From NCBI GenBank assembly GCA_021769725.1, contig JAETSI010000010.1, positions 1 through 64,000 on the forward strand: a stretch of DNA of 64,000 nucleotides, in the 5' to 3' direction. A model generated the notes under the pieces. The model was not told the origin of the DNA and did not search any database. It saw only the letters and a list, made by a program, of their open reading frames with translations. Made by a program: the position numbers and the translations under genes. The stretch is from Oscillospiraceae bacterium (GTDB lineage Bacteria > Bacillota > Clostridia > Oscillospirales > Ruminococcaceae). Numbering within the stretch: the first letter of the stretch is position 1; each line of letters begins with the position of its first letter. Of this stretch, positions 17,011-25,143 are shown one piece after another.

Positions 17011-18658
17011 ATGGCAAAGCAGACCATTTATAATGCAGGAATTTACGTTCGCCTCTCGCAAGAGGATATGCGTGCCGGCGAATCCCTGTCCATAGAAAAT
17101 CAAAAACTTATCCTCACCAAATATGTAAAAGAGCAAGGCTGGAATCTGGTCGATACCTACGTTGATGACGGTTGGAGTGGAACGGACTTCGACAGACCAG
17201 CGGTGCAGAGGTTGCTGTCCGATGCTCAGTCGGGAAAGATTAATCTTATCATTTGCAAAGACCTCAGCCGCTTTGGTCGTAATTACATCGAGGTCGGCAG
17301 ATATGTGGATTATATTTTTCCGAGTTACAATATCCGCTTCATCGCTCTGAATGATAATGTAGATACAGCAAGCAAAGATACCTCGGCACTTGACATGATG
17401 CCTATCGTGAATTTGTTCAACGAATGGCACGCTGCTTCAACTTCAAAGAAGATCAAGGCTGTCATTGAAGCTAATGCTAAAGCAGGCAAGTATCGTGCGA
17501 CTTGTGCGCCGTTTGGGTACACCAAAGGTGATGATCCGAATCATCTGCCTGTCATTGATCCCGATGCCGCACCTATCGTTCGCAACATTTTTGAAATGCG
17601 TGCAAGTGGTATATCTCCGCATCACATAGCAGACAAGCTCAATGAGGACGGTGTACCGATTCCCTCAGACTACTACTATGCAAAACTTGGTAAACCAAAT
17701 CCTCGCCGCACAAGGCATATGTGGTGTGGTGAATCTGTCAGGCAGATACTTCACAACTACACTTATCTCGGTCACCTTGTTCAGCTCCGTACAACAACGG
17801 TAAGCTACAAAAATCACAAAACAATAAAGCGTGATGAAGAAGATATGGTTATTGTGAAGAACACGCACGAGCCTATTGTTTCTCAGGAGCTTTGGGACAG
17901 AGTGCGTGAGATGGAGCAGTCGGTATCTCAGGGCAAGCGTAACAGTAGCGGCTTTGTTGCAAACCTCAGTGGATTGATCTACTGTCAGGACTGCGGAAAC
18001 AAAGTTCGCCTTGCGTGGAACAACACCACAAATGGCAGCAAGAAAAAGCCGAGGAAATATATTCGCCACAATTATAACTGCACTTCCTACATGAAGTTCG
18101 GTAAGCGATATTGTCCGAGTCACTACATCAAAATGGGCGATATCGATGCGGTCGTTCTTGAAGATATTCGCAGTATGGCAAGTCTTGTTGTAGAAGACGA
18201 GGATGCTGCAAGAGCGAAATTCCTTGCACACAAAACAAAGCATAATGAGCAGCAGAATGCCGTTGACACCAAGAAGCTGACAGAGGGCAAATACTGCTTA
18301 CAGGAACTTGATACTCTTATCCAAACAATCTATGAGGATAAGGTTCTCGGAAAGGTATCTGAGGACGTGTCAATGAAGCTCATGGCGAAATATGAATCCG
18401 AGCAGAAAGAGCTGTCCTCAGAGGTGGCAGAACTTGAAGCAAAGCTCTCTGCAATCAAGCAGGACGGAGGAAGATGTTGAGCTGTTCATTGAGCGATTGA
18501 AAAAGTACACCGATGTGCAGGAGCTTACCCGTGAGATGTGCTTGGAACTTATAGAGTACATAACCCTTGATGCGTATGTCGAGGGGCAGCCCAGGGAAAT
18601 ATACATCAACTACAAACTGCTCGATGAACCCCTGAAAGACAAAAGAAGCCTGTTTTAA
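17011..18658 (+). pseudogene. Large serine recombinase (TnpX-like), frameshifted near the C-terminus
   Basis: I start it at ATG 17011, behind AAAGGAG. The resolvase domain begins AGIYVRLSQEDM with the catalytic Ser in GESLSIENQK, then DDGWSGTDFDRP and CKDLSRFGRNY. A Recombinase domain (about residues 160-270) and a zinc ribbon (YCQDCGNKVRL) follow. The first frame ends at TGA 18478 after AIKQDGGRC. The expected tail, EDVELFIERLKKYTDVQEL and so on to RSLF, continues in the other frame to 18658. One shift at about 18465-18475 therefore separates them; joined, the protein would be about 548 residues, normal for the family. These enzymes excise and insert Tn4451-like elements at GA-containing sites, in agreement with the GACTA core. 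Confidence 0.85.
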
Positions 18659-18718
18659 GGCGTTTTCACGTTATTTATTACTTAATCGAAAATGTGTTAC
18701 CATTTGGCAAGGGGACTA

Positions 18719-18822
18719 CATTTAACGTTTATAGTCATGCTGACGATTCTGCTAAAAAGTCTGAAATGGATTACATTACCGGATGTTTCACTGATCTGTT
18801 CGACAATGAGGAAACGAAATAA
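18719..18822 (+). pseudogene. Tyrosine integrase, C-terminal fragment with the catalytic Tyr
   Basis: After the right end of the inserted element the frame reads TFNVYSHADDSAKKSEMDYI and ends DLFDNEETK at TAA 18820. TTxNVYSH is the usual context of the nucleophilic Tyr in tyrosine integrases and directly continues HSDFLTT of the fragment ending at 9438. The first codon is completed by base 9438, so the join is in frame. Confidence 0.85.
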
Positions 18823-18830
18823 AAGAAACA

Positions 18831-18866
18831 ACAGACGCTCTTGTTTGATTCGGGGCGTCTGTTTTG
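18831..18866 (+). terminator. Terminator of the outer integrase gene
   Basis: ACAGACGC (18831-18838) pairs with GCGTCTGT (18855-18862), followed by TTTGATTT, 9 bp after the integrase stop. Confidence 0.75.
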
Positions 18867-18952
18867 ATTTATAACATTATAATATTTTTCTTGAAATGCA
18901 ATATATAATTCACAGAAAAATCCACTGTAGGAAAAAGTGTAGGAAATCAATG
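18867..18952. other. Probable attachment-site region of the outer element
   Basis: This AT-rich stretch between the integrase terminator and the tRNA-operon terminator contains GTAGGAAAAAG and GTAGGAAATC, a short direct repeat like integrase arm sites. The outer element's right boundary should lie here or in the tRNA-His end. The left boundary is outside the window, so the core cannot be defined. Confidence 0.35.
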
Positions 18953-18984
18953 AAAAAAGCACTTCCGATTCCTCGAAAGTGCCT
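18953..18984 (-). terminator. Terminator of the tRNA transcript
   Basis: Read on the minus strand, GCACTTTCGAG and CGGAAGTGC form a stem followed by TTTTTTC, directly 3' of tRNA-His. Confidence 0.75.
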
Positions 18985-18991
18985 ATATTTC

Positions 18992-19069
18992 TGGGGTGGG
19001 AGATGGGATTCGAACCCACGATCTTCGGGACCACAATCCGACGCTTTAACCAGCTAAGCTACACCCACC
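18992..19069 (-). tRNA. tRNA-His (GUG)
   Basis: A complete cloverleaf on the minus strand: anticodon loop TTGTGGT between TCGGA and CCCGA, T-arm GTGGGTTCGAATCCCAT, and encoded CCA. The extra 5' G (G-1) opposite C73 is diagnostic of tRNA-His. It is the last of three tRNAs in the transcript and lies next to the integrase end of the mobile region. Confidence 0.95.
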
Positions 19070-19074
19070 ATAGA

Positions 19075-19151
19075 TGGCGCGCCTTGCTGGATTCGAACCA
19101 GCGGCTTACTGCTTAGAAGGCAGTTACTCTATCCAGCTGAGTTAAAGGCGC
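19075..19151 (-). tRNA. tRNA-Arg (UCU)
   Basis: Acceptor GCGCCTT pairs with AAGGCGC, the anticodon loop is CTTCTAA (TCT), the T-arm is GCTGGTTCGAATCCAGC, and CCA is encoded. It is separated from tRNA-His by 5 bp. Confidence 0.95.
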
Positions 19152-19193
19152 AAATGTCTGTAGATAAAATCAGCAGCCAAAGCTGCTAATAAA

Positions 19194-19267
<74 letters not shown>

Positions 19268-19287
19268 ATACCGTTTCAACGATAATT

Positions 19288-19316
19288 ATTATATCACATA
19301 GGGAACTAAATGTCAA
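19288..19316 (-). promoter_or_regulatory. Consensus promoter of the tRNA operon
   Basis: On the minus strand, TTGACA (19316-19311), a 17-bp spacer and TATAAT (19293-19288) give a perfect sigma-A promoter about 20 bp upstream of tRNA-Gly. Confidence 0.9.
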
Positions 19317-19397
19317 TAGTTTTCTAAAAATACGGCATTGTGTATAATAGATTCATCAAAACCCAGACTTGAATTGGGAGTTTTGCAACAAACGTAC

Positions 19398-19613
19398 TCA
19401 TTTATTTACCGATTTCAAGTTCGTTCTGCCTAAAATATAATCTGTTGAAACATTGTAGAAATCGGCAAGTATGAGCAGATGTTCAACAGGAATAGTTTGA
19501 AATCCACGTTCATATCTGGAATAAACGGTTTGACTTGTATGAAGTAAATTGGCAATAGCTGTTTGATTAAGGTCAGCATCCTCTCTTAGATCTCTTAATC
19601 TTTGAAAATACAC
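19398..19613 (-). CDS. XRE-family helix-turn-helix regulator
   Basis: A 71-residue protein. The GTG at 19613 is preferred because CAGGAAG lies about 7 nt upstream; an in-frame GTG at 19622 is too close to it. It is a single HTH_3 domain: LRDLREDADLNQTAIANLLH, SQTVYSRYERG, then HLLILADFYNVSTDYILGRT. The last motif is common to many Firmicutes Cro/cI-type regulators. It stands alone between the tRNA operon and the sugar transporter locus and is divergent from the latter. Its target is unknown. Confidence 0.8.
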   Translation of the reverse strand: MYFQRLRDLREDADLNQTAIANLLHTSQTVYSRYERGFQTIPVEHLLILADFYNVSTDYILGRTNLKSVNK

Positions 19614-19622
19614 TAAAAACAC

Positions 19623-20207
19623 TTCCTGTTATTAACAATACTTGGTTATACTGCTATTTTTGCAATAGTACCTATTGGTACTATTGACTTTATCATATTA
19701 TAAGTTTATGATGGTAATATTAGTACAAATAAGTACTAACGAAAATGGTGATGCAGATCATTAGGTGCGGTAACTTAATATTAGATCAATATTTATATAA
19801 TCTTACTTTAAAGAGAGTAACATTGTGATTTCAAATATTTTCGCCAAAAAAATGGCAGTAAAAAAACAAAAAAACTGCAAAATCTATTGACAATAAGTTG
19901 ACAATATATTATCATAGTATAAGCAATAGGCATTAATAAAATATAATTTTTTCTTAACATCCTTATGATAAACTTGATGTAATAAGCGTACATTGGTTAA
20001 AATAAAAAAATATATTTTTACTTCGTCTTTTTTGCTGTTATAAGACACTTATATATAGAGTGGTATAAAAAATATATTCCATAGCATACAAAGTGACAGT
20101 TTTGTAATTTAAAAGTCATTTTAAAGTAACTATGGAATGGTATAATTAATATGTAAAATACAAGAAATAAAATTGGAACAGATCTTACATAAATCGGAGA
20201 TGATAAA
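19623..20207. other. AT-rich intergenic region upstream of the sugar transporter
   Basis: About 585 bp with no supported gene. TTGACA occurs twice close together (about 19886 and 19897), with TATCAT at 17-bp spacing from the first, a possible promoter. TATAAT at 20141-20146 could be a -10 box for the permease gene, but its -35 is poor. GGAGATGATAAA precedes the ATG at 20208. Confidence 0.4.
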
Positions 20208-21098
20208 ATGAAAAAAAGAAAACTAAGAAATCAATGTGGCAGGCGACGTGAAAAAATATTCAGCTACACCTGCCTTATTCCCAGCATTGCCGGCGTTCTT
20301 GTATTCTTTCTTATACCTTTCGGTATTGTTATTTATTATTCAGTGATAAACAGTCCGGCTGCGGGAGAATATGTAGGCCTTGAAAATTACCGGAATCTTA
20401 TGGACAATCTGGCATTCAAAAAGGCGGCCCGGAATACGGCAACATTTTCGCTCATTGCTGTACCGTTGTCTCTTCTGCTTTCTTTGGGGCTTGCAATGCT
20501 GCTGGAACGGAACATCCCAGGCAAAAGTATTTTCCGGACGTTTTTCCTCAGTCCGCTCATGGTTCCTACAGCTTCGGTCGTTCTGGTATGGCAGGTGCTA
20601 TTTCACAATCACGGAACTATTAATCAAATTATTGAGGCGTTCGGCGGCGAGACGGTTGACTGGCTGAAATCGCCGAAAGGGCAAGTAGTTATCATACTGA
20701 TGTTCCTATGGAAAAATATCGGCTATAATATGATATTGTTTATGTCGGCGCTGTGCAGTATACCACGTGATATAATTGAGGTCGCCGATCTTGAGGGCGC
20801 AGGTTCCGTATATAAATTCCTGCATATAAAACTCCGCTACCTTTCGCCGACAATTCTCTTTGTACTGATTTTGTCACTGATTAATTCCTTTAAGATATTC
20901 CGTGAAGTATATTTGCTTACCGGAAAATATCCCTTTGATAAGCTGTATATGCTCCAGCATTTCATGAACAATACATTTGAAAATTTGAATTATCAGAAGC
21001 TTTCAGCGGCGGCGGTGCTCTTTGCGCTGGTGATGATCGTGGTGATTGCCGTGCTCCTTATCGCCGAGAATATTTTCGGAAAGGATGTGGAGAACTAA
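20208..21098 (+). CDS. Sugar ABC transporter permease (MalF/UgpA type)
   Basis: A 296-residue integral membrane protein with six predicted helices: the first at about residues 20-42 (CLIPSIAGVLVFFLIPFGIV), the others spread to LFALVMIVVIAVLLI near the end. The EAA loop reads EVADLEGAGSVYKFLHIKLR, the docking motif for the ATPase in CUT1 sugar importers. It overlaps the next permease by one base (TAATG), so the two are translationally coupled. No ATPase gene lies in this cluster; CUT1 systems of Firmicutes often share one ATPase (MsmX-like) encoded elsewhere. Confidence 0.88.
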   Translation: MKKRKLRNQCGRRREKIFSYTCLIPSIAGVLVFFLIPFGIVIYYSVINSPAAGEYVGLENYRNLMDNLAFKKAARNTATFSLIAVPLSLLLSLGLAMLLERNIPGKSIFRTFFLSPLMVPTASVVLVWQVLFHNHGTINQIIEAFGGETVDWLKSPKGQVVIILMFLWKNIGYNMILFMSALCSIPRDIIEVADLEGAGSVYKFLHIKLRYLSPTILFVLILSLINSFKIFREVYLLTGKYPFDKLYMLQHFMNNTFENLNYQKLSAAAVLFALVMIVVIAVLLIAENIFGKDVEN

Positions 21099-22036
21099 TG
21101 ACTGTTAAAAAGCAGCACAGGTTTCTTGATATTTCAGTCGGTATTTTCATAGCTGCTGCTGCGGTGCTTTTTCTGATGCCGACTATTCTGACTCTTGCCA
21201 ATTCCTTTATGACATCTAATGAGATATCTGCTAACTACGGAGCAATGTTCAGTAATATATCAGGTGATGAAAAGAAATTTATCTCTGAAGATGTCAATTT
21301 GAAATTCATACCTGATAAGGTGACCATTGACCAGTACAAATCGGTGCTTATAAAAAATTCAGATTATCTTATGAAATTCTGGAACTCAATAATCCTTACA
21401 GTACCCATAACAGTATTTCAATTAGTTCTGGCAGTAGTTACGTCATACGGATTTTCAAGATACCCGGGAAAGATAAAGGGACTGATCTTTTTTGTATATA
21501 TAATTCTGATGATAATGCCGTCACAGGTAACTCTCGTGCCGAATTATCTTGTACTTGACAAGTTCGGAATGATAGATACGCAGGAGCTTGGAGTCAGTCA
21601 GGGTATGGAGCGGTTTATATCACGTCTGGCAATAATACTTCCGGCTGTTTTTTCTCCGTTCAGCATATTTCTGCTTACCAAAGTAATGAAGCGGATTCCG
21701 AATTCCTATGTTGAGGCGGCAAAGCTGGACGGCGCAGGAGAAATACAGATCATGACGAAGATCTATCTGCCGATGTGCAAGAGCGCTCTCGTTTCAATAG
21801 GAATGCTTGTATTCATCGACTACTGGAACATGGTTGAGCAGCCTCTTGTACTTATGAAAGGCGATAATACATCGCTGCATCCTCTTTCAGTATTTTTGTC
21901 ACAGATAAGCGAAGCTGAAGCAGGTCTTGCATTTGCGGTGGGGGCAGTTTACATGATACCAACCATACTTATGTTTCTTTACGGCGAGGATTATCTCGTT
22001 GAGGGAATAGTATATTCCGGCGGAATTAAAGGATAA
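21098..22036 (+). CDS. Sugar ABC transporter permease (MalG/UgpE type)
   Basis: A 312-residue membrane protein and the partner of the preceding permease. The N-terminal helix covers about residues 12-35. An extracytoplasmic insert (SANYGAMFSNISGDEKKFIS and beyond) is longer than usual before the conserved core. The EAA loop is EAAKLDGAGEIQIMTKIYLP. It starts in the stop codon of the previous gene and is followed after 13 bp by the adaptor gene. The solute-binding protein is likely the lipoprotein at 25144. Confidence 0.88.
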   Translation: MTVKKQHRFLDISVGIFIAAAAVLFLMPTILTLANSFMTSNEISANYGAMFSNISGDEKKFISEDVNLKFIPDKVTIDQYKSVLIKNSDYLMKFWNSIILTVPITVFQLVLAVVTSYGFSRYPGKIKGLIFFVYIILMIMPSQVTLVPNYLVLDKFGMIDTQELGVSQGMERFISRLAIILPAVFSPFSIFLLTKVMKRIPNSYVEAAKLDGAGEIQIMTKIYLPMCKSALVSIGMLVFIDYWNMVEQPLVLMKGDNTSLHPLSVFLSQISEAEAGLAFAVGAVYMIPTILMFLYGEDYLVEGIVYSGGIKG

Positions 22037-22049
22037 AGGAGACGATATT

Positions 22050-23789
22050 ATGAGTGAAAATATAAAAAACGACAAAGAAAAAAACATCGTTATAAAAGAA
22101 AAAGAAGAGCGCAATCCGCTGAAAAAGCGTGAAGTTATCAAAACTTTGCTTATAATCTTCCTTGCACTGCTTTTGGTGCTTACATTCTTTTCAAATACTA
22201 TTATGAACCGTTCTCTGTCTGAGATAACCACGGAAACTGTGTCCTCCGGAAAACTTACTGAGCGTGTCAGGGGCAGCGGAATGGTAGTATCGAATCAGAC
22301 ATATGAAGTAACTGTCGATACTGTTAACGTAGTAGAGAAGATAAATATAAAATCGGGTCAGAAGGTAAAAAAGAATGATGTTCTTTTCAGTATCACAGCC
22401 GAGAGCAGTACGGAACTTTCAGACGCTGAAGCAGCTCTTGATACGCTGGAACTTGAATACAGAAAGGCGCTTCTTTCAGAACCTGTAGACTATTCCACTG
22501 AAAATCAGGCGATAAAAAATGCCCGTGAAGATCTTAACCTTGCTATAGCCAAGCGTGACCAGGTGTATAACAATCAGGCTAACGTTGAACAGGCAAAGGC
22601 ACAGTATCTCAGCGATAAGCGTGAAGTGACTGAACTTTCAAACCGTCAGAGCAAGCTTTCCGGGGCTGTGACAGCTATCGACAGCGATGAATATTCTGCC
22701 GCCGCTCCTGAATACACCGGAAATCTTATCGCACTGTACAGCGCTTATACTACCGCCGAAGCAGAATACAGCACCGCTTATTCTCTTTATACTCAGGCAG
22801 TCAGCGACGGCGCAGACGAGGGCGTGGTAAATACTGCAAAAGCAGACGCCGATGCAAAGCAGATCGTAAGGGACAGCGCCAAAAGTGCTTATATTGCTGA
22901 AAAAACCTCAGTCCGTTCTGACCTTGTAGCTCAGCTTGCAGAGGTTGAAAGCGAACTGACTGCCGTTTCAGACAGAGTTACTGAATATGAAAGCAACAGT
23001 GAGAACAACGGCATGACCTATGAGGACTGCGTGGCAGACGTTCAGGCGAAGGAGCGTGCCCTTGCTGATCTGATGATAGCTTTGCAGAAAGCGCAAAAAA
23101 CTGACAGCGTTACCGGACAAATATCACAGCTTGATCTGGAGGCTCAGAAAAAGGCAATAGAAAAGCAGAAGGAAAAAGTTGCAAAGCTGAAAGAAAAAAC
23201 GACTGCTACAGAGATAAAGTCCAAGTATGACGGCGTTGTAAGCGCTGTAAACGTTCAGCCCGATGAGACCACCACACCCGGAAGTCCCCTGGCTGTTATA
23301 GATATAGCCGAGGAGGGTTATACCATTGAGGTGACGGTGGATGCTGACAAGGTAAGGAAGATAAAAACAGGAGTTAAAGCAGAACTGATGAATAACTGGG
23401 GCGGTCAGGCAGAATGCGTTCTCCAGAAAATTAAGAACGATACCACAGCCGGATCACGCAGTAAGATACTTGAATTTTCTGTTACAGGCGATGTTGAATC
23501 GGGATCTTTCATTGAACTCTCCATACCATGCGGAAGTGCCTCTTATGACGCTATAGTGCCTAAGAGTGCTATCTATACCGATAAGGACGGTACTTTTGTA
23601 CTTAAAGTAAGATCCAAAAGCTCTCCTTTTGGCAACCGTTACTTTGCAGAACGTGTAAACGTAGAAGTACTTGCTTCAGATGAGACCTCCTCTGCGATAA
23701 ACGGAGGAGTATCAAGAGGAGACAGTATAATTACAGCGGCAAGCAAGCCGGTATCGCCCGGGGATCAGGTTCGCATGAAGGATAAGTAA
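22050..23789 (+). CDS. HlyD/MacA-like membrane fusion (adaptor) protein
   Basis: A 579-residue protein behind AAAGGAG. A charged cytoplasmic start (residues 1-30) and one membrane helix (TLLIIFLALLLVLTFF, about 32-48) come first. Then a lipoyl-like half motif (VEKINIKSGQKVKKNDVLF), a long Ala/Glu-rich coiled coil (about 120-370) and the second half motif (SKYDGVVSAVNVQPDETTTPG). A beta-barrel/membrane-proximal part with IVPKSAIYTDKDGTFVLKV follows. Such adaptors serve exporters or cell-envelope complexes. It is odd to find one between sugar-importer permeases and their binding protein. Confidence 0.8.
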   Translation: MSENIKNDKEKNIVIKEKEERNPLKKREVIKTLLIIFLALLLVLTFFSNTIMNRSLSEITTETVSSGKLTERVRGSGMVVSNQTYEVTVDTVNVVEKINIKSGQKVKKNDVLFSITAESSTELSDAEAALDTLELEYRKALLSEPVDYSTENQAIKNAREDLNLAIAKRDQVYNNQANVEQAKAQYLSDKREVTELSNRQSKLSGAVTAIDSDEYSAAAPEYTGNLIALYSAYTTAEAEYSTAYSLYTQAVSDGADEGVVNTAKADADAKQIVRDSAKSAYIAEKTSVRSDLVAQLAEVESELTAVSDRVTEYESNSENNGMTYEDCVADVQAKERALADLMIALQKAQKTDSVTGQISQLDLEAQKKAIEKQKEKVAKLKEKTTATEIKSKYDGVVSAVNVQPDETTTPGSPLAVIDIAEEGYTIEVTVDADKVRKIKTGVKAELMNNWGGQAECVLQKIKNDTTAGSRSKILEFSVTGDVESGSFIELSIPCGSASYDAIVPKSAIYTDKDGTFVLKVRSKSSPFGNRYFAERVNVEVLASDETSSAINGGVSRGDSIITAASKPVSPGDQVRMKDK

Positions 23790-23804
23790 GGCGGTGCTCC
23801 CCTT

Positions 23805-24983
23805 ATGAAATTAAAATTTAAAATAAGATATATTGTTCTTGTCGCCGCCAATGCCGCAGCTCTTGTAAGTATGTTTGTCATGACGGCGGTGGGAGGAACT
23901 ATGGCAAAATCTCAAGAGTACAACTATGCGGCTTCTGAGTGGGGCGGAAAAAAAGGAAATTACACTCAGATGAGTTGTTTTTTCTCCGGTGATGCCGGTT
24001 TTTCCACTGATTCCGTCAACGGCGTCCGCAGCACGATGCTTGGAGAGCTTCAGACCGTCTCAATTGTTCCGGAAGAGGGCAGGACGCTTGTTCCGGATGC
24101 CTGGAGCGCTTCTCTTGGGAACTGTCAGGCAATATCCGATACAAACAGCCGCACGGAGACAGAAGTTACAGCCGTCGGAGGGGATTTCTTCCTTTTTCGT
24201 GATTTTAAGCTTCTGGACGGAGTTTATTTTACCAAAGATGACCTTATGCAGGACGGTGCTGTCATCGACAGAAATCTTGCATGGGCGCTGTATGGTTCAG
24301 ATAAGATATCAGGCATGAATATGTACATCAACGGAGTGCAGTTTTATATTGCCGGGGTTATTGACCTTCCGGAAACAAAGCCGGAAAAGGAGTGCGCCGG
24401 AAAAACTCCACGTGCTTATATTTCTTATGATATGGCTTACAGTGTTTCAGCCGGAACATCTCAGAAGAGTATGACTGGCAGAACTTTGGCAGGGGACATG
24501 GTAACAGATGTCGATATGCCCGGTGTGCAGATTCCGGAAAAGTTTACAAAGATAACCTGTTATGAGTGTATAATTCCCAGTCCGGTGGACAGCTTTGCTT
24601 CAAATACCGTAAAAAAAATATTTGGCGATCAGTATAAAGGAAAGATAAGCATTGTCAACAACACTGAACGTTTCGCTCCGAAAAAGCGTGCAAAGGCATA
24701 TAAAAAACTGAGCAGCTCCGTTGTCCGCAAAGACGGCATTGTCTATCCTTACTGGGAAAATGCGTCAAGGATAGTTGAATATAAGCTTACACGCCTTTAT
24801 CATGTCAGAAAAATGATAATGTTTATTCCGGTTCTTACCCTGATGTGGATAGGATTCCGTCTTTTCTGCTTCTGGCGGCGCAAAAAGCCAAAAGTTAAGA
24901 AATATATCGAACGAAAGCTTGACAGAGACTGGCACAAGTTCAGAGGATTGTTCAGGCGAAGAAAAAATCAGGAGGAATCTTAA
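23805..24983 (+). CDS. Membrane protein with MacB-periplasmic-core-like domain
   Basis: A 392-residue protein with one N-terminal helix (about 9-31, YIVLVAANAAALVSMFVMTA). A large extracytoplasmic domain includes TAVGGDFFLFRDFKLLDGVY, DGAVIDRNLAWALYGSD and INGVQFYIAGVIDLP, the wording typical of MacB_PCD domains of ABC exporter permeases. A C-terminal helix (about 340-362) and a basic cytoplasmic tail of about 35 residues close it. The FtsX-like multi-helix permease domain of true MacB proteins is absent. With the adaptor just upstream it may form an envelope complex. The ribosome binding site is weak (GGCGGTG). Confidence 0.55.
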   Translation: MKLKFKIRYIVLVAANAAALVSMFVMTAVGGTMAKSQEYNYAASEWGGKKGNYTQMSCFFSGDAGFSTDSVNGVRSTMLGELQTVSIVPEEGRTLVPDAWSASLGNCQAISDTNSRTETEVTAVGGDFFLFRDFKLLDGVYFTKDDLMQDGAVIDRNLAWALYGSDKISGMNMYINGVQFYIAGVIDLPETKPEKECAGKTPRAYISYDMAYSVSAGTSQKSMTGRTLAGDMVTDVDMPGVQIPEKFTKITCYECIIPSPVDSFASNTVKKIFGDQYKGKISIVNNTERFAPKKRAKAYKKLSSSVVRKDGIVYPYWENASRIVEYKLTRLYHVRKMIMFIPVLTLMWIGFRLFCFWRRKKPKVKKYIERKLDRDWHKFRGLFRRRKNQEES

Positions 24984-24993
24984 CCGAGTTTGT

Positions 24994-25011
24994 AAGATAC
25001 TGAACAGGCTC
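24994..25011. repeat. Lone end of the 160-bp MITE family
   Basis: AAGATACTGAACAGGCTC is identical to the last 18 bp of the MITE at 44204-44363. The matching opposite end is not found nearby, so this is a truncated copy or a lone terminal repeat, sited 10 bp after the MacB-like gene. Confidence 0.7.
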
Positions 25012-25143
25012 TAAGCAGCGCCGCATAATGACCGCTTGACGGTTCTGCACGTTGCTGTATAAAGTTCTTTATCGGCTATATATTTATTATGGTGGATATA
25101 AAGTATTATATCGCATACTATTCAAAGGAGAGAGAATTAATTT

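Larger units (their letters stand above)
9434..18718 (+). mobile_element. Serine-recombinase mobilizable element inserted in the integrase gene
   Basis: The element is about 9.28 kb. It is bounded by the direct repeat GACTA (9434-9438 and 18714-18718) and by imperfect terminal inverted repeats. The left end reads TATCCCC then CCAAATAGTAACAC (9437-9460). The right end, on the complementary strand, reads TAGTCCCC then CCAAATGGTAACAC (18718 down to 18694). Removing one GACTA-to-GACTA interval restores one 409-codon integrase frame. The large serine recombinase gene ends about 35 bp inside the right inverted repeat, as in Tn4451-type elements. Contents from left: a MITE, a lipoprotein, a subtilase, a series of gene remnants, mobC, a TnpW-like gene and the recombinase. 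The relaxase is missing and the recombinase frame is shifted, so the element is probably immobile. Confidence 0.85.

Noticed and set aside
19808..19993. 61-codon frame in the AT-rich gap before the sugar transporter
   Set aside because: Low-complexity composition, no ribosome binding site, and position inside a likely promoter region.
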